The notes: a model not told the origin generated them from the sequence alone. Shown: positions 40,661 through 49,756, counted from the stretch's first letter. The stretch: DNA of 50,576 nt from Caldifarciminota bacterium (GCA_903865935.1 CAIPLT010000038.1:1-50576), one strand, 5' to 3'. Numbers and translations: made by a program.

Positions 40661-42214
40661 TCAATTTCCTTTCACCATTCGGATATTTTCTTCGGTCTTT
40701 TCAATCTCTCTTTTAGCTCCGATTTCTTTATAGATTGCCAAGGCTTGATTAAGACAATCAAGTGCTTTTTCTTTCTCTCTTCTTTTTTCGTAGATTTCAG
40801 CGATGTTGGCAAGTTGTATCGCAACACCTTTTTTACTCCCAATCTTTTCATAGAGTTTTTTGGCGTCTTCGTAATATTTCAGCGACTTATCCAAATCACC
40901 TTTATCCCAACAGATTACACCAATGTTACTAATTGTTACTGCCTCACCTTCTTTGTTGCCGAGTTCTTTGTGCAGTTTCTTAGCCTCTTCGAGATACTTC
41001 ATTGCAGTATCTAAATCGCCTTTAGCGTGATAAACGAGGCCAATGTTACCAAGATTTATTGCGATGCCTTCTTTTCTTTCCAGCTCTTGATTAAGTTTCT
41101 TGGCATCTTCATAGTATCTTAGCGCGCTGTCTAAATCGCCCTTGTTCAAATAAATAAGCCCGATATTACCAAGATTCTTTGCGACCTCTTCTTTACTGCC
41201 AAGTTCTTCATTAAACGTTTTGGCCTCTTTAAAGTATTTTAAAGAGGCGTCTAAATCACCTTTAAGCTGATTGATTAAGCCGATATTACTGAGGTTTTTT
41301 GCAACCCCCTCTTTACTACCAAGTTCTTGGTTAATCATTTTAGCCGCTTCTAAATATTTCAGTGCTTTGTCTAAATCACCCTTAGTCTTATAGATTAATC
41401 CGAGACTATTTAGGTTCTTTGCAACACCCTCTTTTTTACCTAATTCTTCGTTAATTTTTTTGGCGTACTCATGAAAAGTTAATGCGACATCTAAATCGCC
41501 TTTAATCTGATAAACTAACCCAATATTACCAAGCTGTGTGGCAATACCTTCTTTATTGTCCAGTTCTTCGTGTAATTTTTTAGCATCTTCATAATATTTC
41601 AATGCTTTGTCTAAATCACCTTTAGTTTGATAGATTCTCCCGATATTATTAAGGGCATTGGCTTTTACTTCTTTATCGCCGATTTCTAAATGAAGTTTCA
41701 ATGCTTCTTCGTTATATTTCAGTGCTTTGTCTAAATCCCCTTTAGTCAGGTAGATTCTCCCGATATTATTAAGAACCGTCGCTTTTCCTTTTTTATCATT
41801 TAAGTCTTCGGCGAGCCCAAGTGATTTTTCAAAGTTTTTCAAAGCATCATCAATCCGACCCGGGGTATAATGACATTGTCCAATAAAATTGTAAAGAGCA
41901 ACTAGCTCAATTCCGGTCGCTTTTTCCAATGCCTTCTTAAAATGGCCAATCGCATCGTCCCACTTGTATTCTTTCATTGCCTTTAAACCATCGTCAAATG
42001 GATTTCGGACTTCTTTAACCGCATCGGTAAGTCCCCCAAGATATGCCTTTATATTCCCTCTGCGCTCAAGCTCAGCCACGATAATTTTTACATCATGTTC
42101 AGTGAGCACCGGTTTTCTTTTTTCTCGGAGAAAAAGGACGAGATGCCATACCGCAATCACAGTTCCAACAATTGTGGCAACTCCTAATATCCAAGCAATT
42201 ATCACCCCGGTCAT
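40661..42214 (-). CDS. membrane-anchored TPR-repeat protein
   Basis: 517 aa. Residues 5-28 form a membrane helix at the N-terminus, followed by a short linker and then ten consecutive 40-aa TPR units of unusually even sequence (consensus A..LNNIGLIY..KGDLDKALKYYEEAKKLHEELG.KEG). Forty residues per unit is longer than the 34 of canonical TPRs and matches the TPR_12 class. Probably a scaffold or sensor exposed to the cytoplasm. A leaderless start at ATG 42214 is predicted. High identity among the units suggests recent tandem duplication. Confidence 0.85.
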   Translation of the reverse strand: MTGVIIAWILGVATIVGTVIAVWHLVLFLREKRKPVLTEHDVKIIVAELERRGNIKAYLGGLTDAVKEVRNPFDDGLKAMKEYKWDDAIGHFKKALEKATGIELVALYNFIGQCHYTPGRIDDALKNFEKSLGLAEDLNDKKGKATVLNNIGRIYLTKGDLDKALKYNEEALKLHLEIGDKEVKANALNNIGRIYQTKGDLDKALKYYEDAKKLHEELDNKEGIATQLGNIGLVYQIKGDLDVALTFHEYAKKINEELGKKEGVAKNLNSLGLIYKTKGDLDKALKYLEAAKMINQELGSKEGVAKNLSNIGLINQLKGDLDASLKYFKEAKTFNEELGSKEEVAKNLGNIGLIYLNKGDLDSALRYYEDAKKLNQELERKEGIAINLGNIGLVYHAKGDLDTAMKYLEEAKKLHKELGNKEGEAVTISNIGVICWDKGDLDKSLKYYEDAKKLYEKIGSKKGVAIQLANIAEIYEKRREKEKALDCLNQALAIYKEIGAKREIEKTEENIRMVKGN

Positions 42215-42222
42215 ACTTTGTA

Positions 42223-42251
42223 AATCTAACTCAAAACCTTTTATCAGTCAA
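42223..42251 (-). promoter_or_regulatory. promoter of the TPR gene (leaderless)
   Basis: TTGACT (42246-42251), 17-bp spacer, TAGATT (42223-42228). Predicted start near 42216, two bases before ATG 42214. Confidence 0.5.
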
Positions 42252-42294
42252 GCAGTAATAATTTAATCGTCCTATATTGTTTTCGGGTTTTATC

Positions 42295-42322
42295 TTGACA
42301 TAAAATATTTTTCTAATATACT
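42295..42322 (+). promoter_or_regulatory. promoter of the DUF3078 gene
   Basis: TTGACA (42295-42300), 16-bp spacer, TATACT (42317-42322). Leader about 30 nt with GGAGG before ATG 42358. Confidence 0.65.
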
Positions 42323-42357
42323 CCGATATCTAAAATACATAACAAATTGGAGGAAAA

Positions 42358-43215
42358 ATGAAAAATATTGCTGGACTCTTAATTGTTTTATCAATCGCTT
42401 TCGTGTTGCCTGTAATTGCCGAGCCATGGACCAAATCCGTCGATGCGAATCTAACTTTAACCCAGAATGCTTACAGCAATAATTGGGCAGGTAGTGAAGT
42501 TGGTGTATTATCCTGGGCATTTAACTCTAATTCATTACTGGAAAAACAACTCAGTTCTAAAATGAACAATAAAAATACATTAAAACTTTTATTGGGGCAG
42601 ACCACGAATCAGGACCAGGAAACAGATACATCAGAAAAAAAATGGGGAACCCCAATCAAATCTTCTGACCTCATAGACTTTGAATCGCTGTTACGTTTTA
42701 CATTAGGGGTTTTAGTTGACCCATTTATTGACGGCAGAATAGAAACTCAATTTATTGATATGAGAGATACAATTAAGAACCATCCGATTAATCCGATTAA
42801 ATTTACGGAAAGTTTTGGTATCGCAAGAACTTTAGCTAAAAAAGATAAGCTGGAATGGAATGCACGGTTTGGTGCGGGGCTTAGACAGAATTATGATCAA
42901 CTCATGTTGCCCGGCAGTAAAACGACAAATGACGGTGGTCTTGAGTTTGTTGCTGATTTTAAAACACCGTTAGCCCAAGAACGAATTACTTATACGAGTA
43001 ATTTTTCATTATTTCAAGCTTTGTTCCGTTCTGGTTCACCGGCGGATGATAAATGGAAATCCCCAGATATCAACTGGGAAAATATTCTTACAGCCGGGAT
43101 TACCAAATACCTGATGGTAAATCTGTATACCCAAGTTCTCTATGACAAAGAAATACGTACCGATTTCAGACTGAAGGAAGCTTTGGCATTAGGTGTTACT
43201 TATAAATTAATTTAA
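42358..43215 (+). CDS. outer-membrane protein, DUF3078-like
   Basis: 285 aa with a signal peptide (residues 1-21, ending VIAEP). The mature part starts KSVDANLTLTQNAYSNNWAGSEVG, the family's Asn/Trp-rich beginning, and continues as alternating polar/hydrophobic beta-strands to VTYKLI. Such proteins are small outer-membrane barrels of unknown function, seen in Bacteroidetes and relatives. It has its own promoter and Shine-Dalgarno (TTGGAGGA). The next gene starts 142 bp later from its own promoter. Confidence 0.8.
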   Translation: MKNIAGLLIVLSIAFVLPVIAEPWTKSVDANLTLTQNAYSNNWAGSEVGVLSWAFNSNSLLEKQLSSKMNNKNTLKLLLGQTTNQDQETDTSEKKWGTPIKSSDLIDFESLLRFTLGVLVDPFIDGRIETQFIDMRDTIKNHPINPIKFTESFGIARTLAKKDKLEWNARFGAGLRQNYDQLMLPGSKTTNDGGLEFVADFKTPLAQERITYTSNFSLFQALFRSGSPADDKWKSPDINWENILTAGITKYLMVNLYTQVLYDKEIRTDFRLKEALALGVTYKLI

Positions 43216-43243
43216 TTATCGATTTTTCTAAGTTCTAAAAGGC

Positions 43244-43271
43244 TTGACATTTGGGTAAATAGATATAGAAT
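43244..43271 (+). promoter_or_regulatory. promoter of the yebC-ruvCAB operon
   Basis: TTGACA (43244-43249), 16-bp spacer, TAGAAT (43266-43271). Leader about 80 nt before ATG 43358, which has AGGAGAG. Confidence 0.55.
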
Positions 43272-43357
43272 TTATCATAGAATTTCTTATAACTTGAGCA
43301 AAAGTTCTATATAAATGTATTTTTTTAGATTTCATAATTTATAAATAGGAGAGATTT

Positions 43358-44125
43358 ATGTCAGGACATTCTAAATGGTCATCAATTAAACACAAGAAAG
43401 GTAAAGCCGATCTTGAGCGCGGCAAAATATTTTCTAAGTTAATTATGGAAATAACAAACGCGGCACGGATTGGCGGGGGTGATGTTAATGCGAATCCGCG
43501 ATTACGAACATCAATCGAATCCGCACGAGCAGTCAATATGCCCGCCGATAATATCGAACGGGCAATTAAAAAAGGCACCGGTGAGCTGCCCGGCATCAGC
43601 TATGAAGAAATCGAGTATGAGGGTTATGGTCCGGGTGGAGTGGCGATGATTGTTAAAGCAATCACCGACAATAAAAACCGAACCACCGCTGAAATACGGC
43701 ACACCTTTGCTAAATACGGTGGCAATCTGGGAAATGCCGGTTGTGTGGCTTGGCAATTCTTGCCAAAAGGTCTGATAATGATTCCCCGCGAAGGTAATGA
43801 CGAAGATAAAATTTTCTCAATCGCTTTAGAGGGTGGTGCGGATGATGTTAAAACCGATGTTGATTCGTATCAGGTTATAACTCCGCCAGAGAACTTCGAA
43901 AAGATTAAAAAGCAGTTTGAAGCAGAAAAGATTAAATATAGCCATGCCGAATTAACCCGTGTCCCGCAGAACAGTGTTTCGCTTGACGAGAAAACCGCCG
44001 AGCGTGTTTTGAAGCTGTATGAACTCTTAGAAGAGCATATAGATGTACAACAGGTTTTCGGTAATTTTGATATCTCAGAAGAAATCATGGAAAAGTTGTC
44101 AGCTGAGGTAATGAATAAAGAATAA
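43358..44125 (+). CDS. yebC: YebC/PmpR family regulatory protein
   Basis: 255 aa. The start MSGHSKWSSIKHKKGKAD and the block YEGYGPGGVAMIVKAITDNKNRT are family signatures. Members were first described as transcription factors and more recently linked to translation at polyproline. It commonly precedes ruvC in bacteria, as here. Length is normal. AGGAG lies before ATG. Confidence 0.95.
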   Translation: MSGHSKWSSIKHKKGKADLERGKIFSKLIMEITNAARIGGGDVNANPRLRTSIESARAVNMPADNIERAIKKGTGELPGISYEEIEYEGYGPGGVAMIVKAITDNKNRTTAEIRHTFAKYGGNLGNAGCVAWQFLPKGLIMIPREGNDEDKIFSIALEGGADDVKTDVDSYQVITPPENFEKIKKQFEAEKIKYSHAELTRVPQNSVSLDEKTAERVLKLYELLEEHIDVQQVFGNFDISEEIMEKLSAEVMNKE

Positions 44126-44151
44126 ATACAATTCTTAGTAACCAGAACCGA

Positions 44152-44655
44152 TTGAAATCATCCAGTAAAGCAAGTATAATTTTAGGTATTGACCCAGGAT
44201 TAACCGCAACCGGGTACGGATTTACAGCAGGCGATAAATGTATTGATTTTGGTATAGTTCGTTCGGATAGTAAAATGGAATTGGGCGCACGTATCTCAAA
44301 GATTCTTACCGCACTTAAAAAGAAGATACGCGAACATTCGCCCAGCGTTTGTGTAATCGAGACTTTATTTTTCAGAAAAGAATCGGCACGCAGTGTAATC
44401 TATTCCGCGCACCTGCGCGGCGGAATATTTTTGCTCATGTTTCAAGAGAAAATCCCGATTATCGAAGTGACACCAGCAAAGGTTAAACAGACCTTGACTG
44501 GTAATGGCAGGGCTTCAAAACAGCAAGTCGGGTTTATGGTGCAAAGATTATATAACATCAAAGAGAAAGTTAACGAGCATGCCTGCGATGCCCTGGCAGT
44601 TGCGTACTCATTTGAATCTTTACAAAGGATGAGAAGAATCGGATTAACAAGATGA
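44152..44655 (+). CDS. ruvC: Holliday junction resolvase RuvC
   Basis: 167 aa. Catalytic acidic residues are Asp14 (GIDPG), Glu70 (VIETLF), and His143/Asp146 in NEHACDALAVA. RuvC cleaves Holliday junctions held by RuvAB. The start appears to be TTG 44152, since it leads directly into a conserved start (MKSSSKASIILGIDPG) and no ATG lies between the preceding stop and Asp14. It overlaps ruvA by 4 nt. Confidence 0.94.
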   Translation: MKSSSKASIILGIDPGLTATGYGFTAGDKCIDFGIVRSDSKMELGARISKILTALKKKIREHSPSVCVIETLFFRKESARSVIYSAHLRGGIFLLMFQEKIPIIEVTPAKVKQTLTGNGRASKQQVGFMVQRLYNIKEKVNEHACDALAVAYSFESLQRMRRIGLTR

Positions 44656-45209
44656 TTGCTCAGCTTACCGGCAAAGTTACAAGTAAAAGTGCGACCAGTT
44701 TTGTAATTGACTGTAACGGCGTTGGGTTTACGGTAAATGTACCATTTACATATGCACAGACGATTTCGGTTAATTCAACAATCACGGTTCATGTACAAAC
44801 CGTTTTTGGTCGGAACGATATGGAGCTATACGGTTTTGCATCAGAAAAAGACAAAGAGATATTTAATGTAATAACCAGCGTACGGGGTATCGGAGCACGG
44901 GCTGGCATTAGCATACTTTCGAGATTATCAGCCGACGAAGTAATGAAGGCGATTGACTTAAATCAGGTTGAGTTGTTTAAAACAATACCAGGAATCGGCA
45001 ACAAGAAAGCAGAAACAATTGTGTTCAACTTAAGAAAATCAGCCGAAGAAACCGCTGCGATTCCTGATTCGCACAAAGAAATCATCTCGGCTTTGAGAAG
45101 TTTAGGTTTTTCGCATAAAGAAGCGATGCAAAAAATATCCGAAATTTCCGATTGGCAAAAAAAATCAGTTGCCGATGTTATCCATGAAGTTCTGAAAAAG
45201 ACAAAATAA
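44652..45209 (+). CDS. ruvA: Holliday junction branch-migration protein RuvA
   Basis: 185 aa, with the OB-fold N-terminal block MIAQLTGKVTSKSATSFVID, two HhH motifs (VRGIGARAGISIL and IPGIGNKKAETIV) and the C-terminal three-helix domain that contacts RuvB. ATGA overlap with ruvC; 5 bp to ruvB. Confidence 0.95.
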   Translation: MIAQLTGKVTSKSATSFVIDCNGVGFTVNVPFTYAQTISVNSTITVHVQTVFGRNDMELYGFASEKDKEIFNVITSVRGIGARAGISILSRLSADEVMKAIDLNQVELFKTIPGIGNKKAETIVFNLRKSAEETAAIPDSHKEIISALRSLGFSHKEAMQKISEISDWQKKSVADVIHEVLKKTK

Positions 45210-45214
45210 ATGAT

Positions 45215-46249
45215 ATGACCAAGGACAATCAGCCACGAATAACTTCTCCGGATTCGTTGGAAGGCGAAGAAGTTTTTGATATTAAGTTAAGACCAGAGCA
45301 TTTATCCGAATTTATCGGTCAGACTAAGATTAAAGAAAATCTATCGGTATTTGTCACTGCAGCAAAAGAACGCAAGGAACCATTAGAGCATGTACTTTTG
45401 TTCGGACCGTCTGGTTTAGGCAAAACGACTTTGGCTCATATTATCGCCAATGAAATGTCGACCAGTATCAAAACAACGACCGGTTCGGTTTTAGAACGAC
45501 CAGCCGACTTATGCGGTATTTTAACTAACCTTGAAGATAAAGAAATCTTCTTTATTGACGAAGTCCACCGGACTAATAAATCGGTCGAAGAATATTTATA
45601 TCCTGCATTAGATGATTTTTCGATTGATATAATGCTTGATAAAGGTCCGGGTGCAAGAACATGTAAGATTCCGATCAAAAACTTTACTCTAATCGGTGCC
45701 ACGACTCGGTCCGGTTTATTAACCGCACCATTACGAGCGCGGTTTGGTATATCATTTCATCTTGATTACTATCCTCCTGAGGAACTATATTTAATTGTAA
45801 AACGTTCGGCAAGTATTATGGAGATTGATATCGATAATGATGGAGCGCTGGAGATTGCATCAAGAGCAAGAGGGACACCGCGGGTTGCAAACCGGTTATT
45901 AAGAAGAATCAGGGATTTTGCCCAGGTTGAAAAAAAGTCAATTATCGATAAATCGATTGCCGAATATGCATTGGAAAAGCTGGAAGTCGATAAAAACGGT
46001 TTGGACGAGATGGACAAACGGATAGTTTTGACTGTTATTGAAAAGTTCAGCGGTGGACCGGTTGGCATTAACACTCTGGCGGTTGCTTTGGGCGAAAATT
46101 CTGAGACAATCGAAGAAGTGTATGAGCCTTATCTGGTACAAAAAGGATTTCTGCACCGAACGCCCCGGGGCAGAGAAGCGACTGATATTGCTTATGAGCA
46201 ATTTGGTAAAAAACCCAAATCTCAGGTCCGCATTGGATTTGACAAGTAA
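45215..46249 (+). CDS. ruvB: Holliday junction helicase RuvB
   Basis: 344 aa AAA+ ATPase: GPSGLGKT (Walker A, residues 64-71), FFIDEVHR (Walker B, about 113-120), sensor-1 GATTRSG and ARFG box, and the winged-helix C-terminus (GPVGINTLAVAL, EVYEPYLVQKGFLHRTPRGREAT). It completes the yebC-ruvC-ruvA-ruvB operon. The next start overlaps or closely follows its stop. Confidence 0.96.
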   Translation: MTKDNQPRITSPDSLEGEEVFDIKLRPEHLSEFIGQTKIKENLSVFVTAAKERKEPLEHVLLFGPSGLGKTTLAHIIANEMSTSIKTTTGSVLERPADLCGILTNLEDKEIFFIDEVHRTNKSVEEYLYPALDDFSIDIMLDKGPGARTCKIPIKNFTLIGATTRSGLLTAPLRARFGISFHLDYYPPEELYLIVKRSASIMEIDIDNDGALEIASRARGTPRVANRLLRRIRDFAQVEKKSIIDKSIAEYALEKLEVDKNGLDEMDKRIVLTVIEKFSGGPVGINTLAVALGENSETIEEVYEPYLVQKGFLHRTPRGREATDIAYEQFGKKPKSQVRIGFDK

Positions 46250-46256
46250 CAACACC

Positions 46257-47195
46257 TTGAAAAATATCGCATTAATTCTCTTTGTTTTATTGGCTATTGT
46301 ATATGCTAATAATATACAAGATAAACCCAGCACCAATTTTCAAGAGGTTGCAGTAGAAAACAAAAGCATTAGTGTTGAGCCAAATAATTCATATAAATTA
46401 GTGCGGGGTAAACAGGTAATTATTTGTTTTGACGACGGATATTATTCAGTCTATAAATACGCTTTCCCGGTACTTAATAAATATAAAATACCGATTACAT
46501 TCGCTTTGATAACCGCATCACTGGAAAAAGGCAAAAAACCAAGGGAATATGCGAGCGGTTATTCATTTATGAATATGGGCGAAGTTAAAGAAATGATTGA
46601 TTCTTTAGGCATTGAAGTTGCCAGCCATTCAGTTACCCATCGGGATATGACCAAACTGAGCACGGACGAGATAAAATATGAACTTGCGAAGTCAAAACGG
46701 GTTCTGGACTCTATTTTTGGACAGGAAGTAATAACTTTTGTTTATCCTTATGGCGCGGTTAATAGTCGCATTATTGAACTCACCAAAGCAGCTAATTATA
46801 AACTGGGACGCAGTATTATATGGGGAGAGCCCAATCTTTGGGTTGACCGTTATTTGATACCAATTAAAGAGGTTAGGATGTCAACTTCGGTTGCCGAGGT
46901 TATCAGCCATATAAAATACCATAAAACGACCGTTTTACTGTTTCATCGGATTGCGCCCCAGCCATCTTATTTTACCGAATGGGGAGATGACCAGTTCAAA
47001 GAGCTAATAGCAATCTTGAAATCCGATGAAAATATCAATTTTATTACACTAAAAGAATTATACAGGGAATGGTGGCAGGATATAACTGCGAAATATCTTG
47101 CAAAAAAAGGTTGGTTACCGGAAAAGAATCCGATTCTATTCCAAAAGGTAGATGTCGACCAGACTCGAGCTTTCAATACCAGCGTCGGTCAATAA
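46257..47195 (+). CDS. polysaccharide deacetylase family protein
   Basis: 312 aa from TTG 46257 (start choice by signal peptide MKNIALILFVLLAIVYA; a longer frame back to 46038 runs inside ruvB and looks like its shadow). NodB-type motifs: ICFDDGYYS (motif 1, Asp-Asp), ASHSVTHRD (motif 2 His pair), FVYPYG (motif 3) and VLLFHRI. Such enzymes act on peptidoglycan or chitin-like N-acetyl groups in the periplasm or outside. The 3' end overlaps the convergent 3D-domain gene by 60 bp. Confidence 0.87.
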   Translation: MKNIALILFVLLAIVYANNIQDKPSTNFQEVAVENKSISVEPNNSYKLVRGKQVIICFDDGYYSVYKYAFPVLNKYKIPITFALITASLEKGKKPREYASGYSFMNMGEVKEMIDSLGIEVASHSVTHRDMTKLSTDEIKYELAKSKRVLDSIFGQEVITFVYPYGAVNSRIIELTKAANYKLGRSIIWGEPNLWVDRYLIPIKEVRMSTSVAEVISHIKYHKTTVLLFHRIAPQPSYFTEWGDDQFKELIAILKSDENINFITLKELYREWWQDITAKYLAKKGWLPEKNPILFQKVDVDQTRAFNTSVGQ

Positions 47196-47801
47196 CTTAG
47201 TATTCTCTTTATACCCGACAAAGATATCAATCGAATTACCATTAATCATTGAACCGATATCATGAGCATAAACAATCCCATTATGCGGTCTTTCTTTCAT
47301 AGTGGTTAATGCCGGGATATAAAGTTTTGAACCAGTTGCAATTACCGACGGGTCTACTGCGATTGATTTAAACGGGCTGATTGTATAACCATTTACCCCT
47401 AAAAATTCTCTGACAACCCCAACTCGGTTGACCCGCTTCATATAACTGATAAGTTTTCCGCCTTTTAGCTCGGCACATGCCTCTTTTTTAAAGGCCTGGA
47501 CAAAGTCATAGTCGAAATCTCCAAGAAGCTTGCCGTTCTCAAGGTACAATGGGGTATCTTTTGGTCCATCATAATCGGATTCACGAATAATCCAGTAAAA
47601 TGTAACCTTAAACTTACCCAAATATTTCATTGCACCAGCTGGCGACTGGGTAATAACCGTGTCTTTGAGTATCAGTTTTGATTCCTGGGCAATAATTTCA
47701 TTCCTCGGGCTCTTCAATACAGTGCTCGAAATACAAGCCAGGTCAAAAATCAATATTAAAAACAAAAAGCGGATATTCCGCTTTAGGCTTAAATCAAACA
47801 T
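47136..47801 (-). CDS. 3D-domain protein (MltA-like end), lipoprotein or secreted
   Basis: 221 aa. A hydrophobic N-terminus containing LACISS (a possible lipobox-like Cys, not convincing) precedes a 3D domain: AVDPSVIATGSKLYIPAL...VYAHDIGSMINGNSIDIFVG, with the three conserved Asp of the 3D fold (in AVD, HD and ID). 3D domains are found in lytic transglycosylases and similar cell-wall proteins. ATG 47801 is 9 bp from a -10 box and has no Shine-Dalgarno. It overlaps the deacetylase gene tail to tail. Confidence 0.85.
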   Translation of the reverse strand: MFDLSLKRNIRFLFLILIFDLACISSTVLKSPRNEIIAQESKLILKDTVITQSPAGAMKYLGKFKVTFYWIIRESDYDGPKDTPLYLENGKLLGDFDYDFVQAFKKEACAELKGGKLISYMKRVNRVGVVREFLGVNGYTISPFKSIAVDPSVIATGSKLYIPALTTMKERPHNGIVYAHDIGSMINGNSIDIFVGYKENTKLLTDAGIESSSLVDIYLLE

Positions 47802-47809
47802 AATGGATA

Positions 47810-47837
47810 ATTGTACTCAAAATCCTTATCATGTCAA
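47810..47837 (-). promoter_or_regulatory. promoter of the 3D-domain gene (leaderless)
   Basis: TTGACA (47832-47837), 16-bp spacer, TACAAT (47810-47815). Predicted start near 47803, two bases before ATG 47801. Confidence 0.6.
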
Positions 47838-48017
47838 GCTATAATTTTATAAATTTATTTCAGATACATTAAGACAATGTGTTGATAATTAACGATTTAT
47901 ATAAAAATTACATTTAACATTTAATGTTTTTATATGTAATTCAATAAATTAGATAAGGGGTTACTGATTTTAGGGTTTAATTACATAATTTTTTACTAAA
48001 GTATGTCACATGGTTGC

Positions 48018-48045
48018 TTGACATAGATGGTAAAGGATATATAAT
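48018..48045 (+). promoter_or_regulatory. promoter of the yggS-zincin-hslV operon
   Basis: TTGACA (48018-48023), 16-bp spacer, TATAAT (48040-48045). Predicted start at about 48052, coinciding with an ATG; a second ATG at 48067 has AGGAG 6 bp before it. The gap 47838-48017 is AT-rich and holds nothing else I can support. Confidence 0.65.
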
Positions 48046-48066
48046 CATAGTATGCAGGAGCAGGAA

Positions 48067-48774
48067 ATGATAAAAAGCGTAATAGGGCAGAATATTCACG
48101 ATTTGAAGTTGCGGATTAGCAATAGTTGCTTGAAAGTCGGGCGGTCAATAGATGAAATTACTCTGGTTGCGGTAACTAAAACAGTTCCGGTTGAGCGGAT
48201 TCAGGCAGCAATAGATGTTGGAATAACTACTATCGGTGAAAATCGGGTTCAGGAAGCAGTAGAAAAGTTTTCTGTTATTGACAATAAGGTTCAATGGCAT
48301 CTAATTGGACACTTACAGACCAATAAGGTAAAAAAAGCGATAGAAATGTTTACCATGATACAAAGTATTGATTCTCTTTATCTGGCAGTTGAAGTCGAAA
48401 AACGGTTTAATACGCAAAATAAAGAAATTCAAGTGCTTATTGAAGTTAATACATCAGGGGAGGATACAAAGTTTGGAGTTAAGCCAGGTGATTTATTCAT
48501 GCTAATTAAAGATATGTTGCCGTTCAGTCATTTGAATATCTCAGGTTTGATGACAATCGGACCCGGATTGGCGATTGAGGATAAAGAGAAGTCAAGACCA
48601 TGTTTCAGAGTACTTTATGAGCTTAGACAAAGAGCAGAAACTGAATTCGGGATTAAATTGCCCTATCTTTCAATGGGGATGAGCTCGGATTTTGAGGTAG
48701 GAATCGAAGAAGGGTCGAATATGATAAGAATCGGAACCGCTATTTTTGGACCTAGGTCAAATAATAATGGATAA
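48067..48774 (+). CDS. yggS: YggS family PLP homeostasis protein
   Basis: 235 aa from ATG 48067, which has AGGAG 6 bp upstream; ATG 48052 in frame is at the predicted transcription start and would add five residues (MQEQE). LVAVTKTVP contains the PLP-binding Lys; IGENRVQEA, WHLIGHLQTNKVKK and LSMGMSSDFEVGIEEGSNMIRIG are the family blocks. The protein binds pyridoxal phosphate and controls its free level. The zincin gene overlaps its stop by 8 nt. Confidence 0.94.
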   Translation: MIKSVIGQNIHDLKLRISNSCLKVGRSIDEITLVAVTKTVPVERIQAAIDVGITTIGENRVQEAVEKFSVIDNKVQWHLIGHLQTNKVKKAIEMFTMIQSIDSLYLAVEVEKRFNTQNKEIQVLIEVNTSGEDTKFGVKPGDLFMLIKDMLPFSHLNISGLMTIGPGLAIEDKEKSRPCFRVLYELRQRAETEFGIKLPYLSMGMSSDFEVGIEEGSNMIRIGTAIFGPRSNNNG

Positions 48775-49129
48775 GTCTATATTTGAAGAGTTTGTTACTG
48801 AGGCGGTAAAAGACTTACCTAAGTTTTTTAAGAAAAAGATGGAAAACATCAGTATTGTTATCGAAGACTTTCCGTCATTAGATATTCAAAATAAGATGCA
48901 TCATGGTCCTTATGGGCTTTTGGGGTTATATCAGGGTGTACCATATACAAAACGGAACACCTGGTATGCTAATGTTATGCCAGATAAGATTATTATCTAT
49001 CAAAAACCGATAGAAAATTTTGCCAAGACTGAACCCGAGATAAAAAAATTAGTCCGCAAGGTCGTTATGCACGAAATCGGGCATTATTATGGATTATCAG
49101 AGGAAGAATTAAGAAAAGCAGGTGTTTAA
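48767..49129 (+). CDS. metallopeptidase family protein (Zincin_1, DUF1025)
   Basis: 120 aa from ATG 48767 (a TTG at 48746 is in frame but lies inside yggS). VVMHEIGHYYGLSEEELRKAG is the HExxH-type zinc motif of this small-zincin family, near the C-terminus. The overlap ATGGATAA with the yggS stop couples translation. Substrate is unknown. hslV starts 18 bp after it. Confidence 0.87.
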   Translation: MDKSIFEEFVTEAVKDLPKFFKKKMENISIVIEDFPSLDIQNKMHHGPYGLLGLYQGVPYTKRNTWYANVMPDKIIIYQKPIENFAKTEPEIKKLVRKVVMHEIGHYYGLSEEELRKAGV

Positions 49130-49147
49130 TAGGATAAAGGAGTAAAT

Positions 49148-49684
49148 ATGAATAAATTTAAGTCGACTACAATAATTGGTTTAAGAAAAGGCACAATATG
49201 TGCTATCGCGAGTGATGGTCAGGTCACTTTAGGTGATACCATTGTCAAAGAAACGGCTAATAAAGTCAGAAAAGTGTATGATGATAAAATTTTAGTCGGT
49301 TTTGCCGGTTCCGCAGCCGATGCATTTACTCTTTTCGAGCGATTTGAGAATAAGTTACAGGAATTTCATGGTAATTTACCCCGTGCAGTGGTAGAACTGG
49401 CAAAAGACTGGCGGCAAGACCGGGTTTTAAGACGACTTGAAGCACTTTTGGCAATCTTAAATCAGGAACATTCTTTTATCGTATCTGGTTCGGGTGATGT
49501 AATCGAACCGGATGATGGAATCGTTGCAATCGGTTCAGGCGGGGCTTATGCTTTAGCAGCAGCGCGGGCAATGGTAAAATATACTGATTTAGAGCCAAAA
49601 GTTATTGTATCCGAAGCGATAAAAATCGCCGCCCAGATAAATATCCATACTAACCAGCAGATAGTTATTGAGACTTTAGAGTAA
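49148..49684 (+). CDS. hslV: ATP-dependent protease subunit HslV
   Basis: 178 aa; threonine peptidase of the HslVU complex. [29 protein letters not shown]: the mature chain should start at Thr7, after removal of the six-residue propeptide. [31 protein letters not shown] and [13 protein letters not shown]-like sequence identify HslV. It works with the HslU ATPase, usually coded immediately downstream; here no hslU follows, as a repeat tract and an opposite-strand gene come next. AAGGAG precedes ATG. Confidence 0.95.
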   Translation: MNKFKSTTIIGLRKGTICAIASDGQVTLGDTIVKETANKVRKVYDDKILVGFAGSAADAFTLFERFENKLQEFHGNLPRAVVELAKDWRQDRVLRRLEALLAILNQEHSFIVSGSGDVIEPDDGIVAIGSGGAYALAAARAMVKYTDLEPKVIVSEAIKIAAQINIHTNQQIVIETLE

Positions 49685-49756
49685 AAAGCAGAATAAAGTA
49701 GTCTTCGTCATTTCGTATTTTGAGTTTTCCAATCTTTTAATCTTTGAATTGTCTTG

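Noticed and set aside
46038-46256. Longer start for the polysaccharide deacetylase
   Set aside because: The frame runs inside ruvB and gives an unnatural N-terminus; the signal peptide from TTG 46257 is a much better start.
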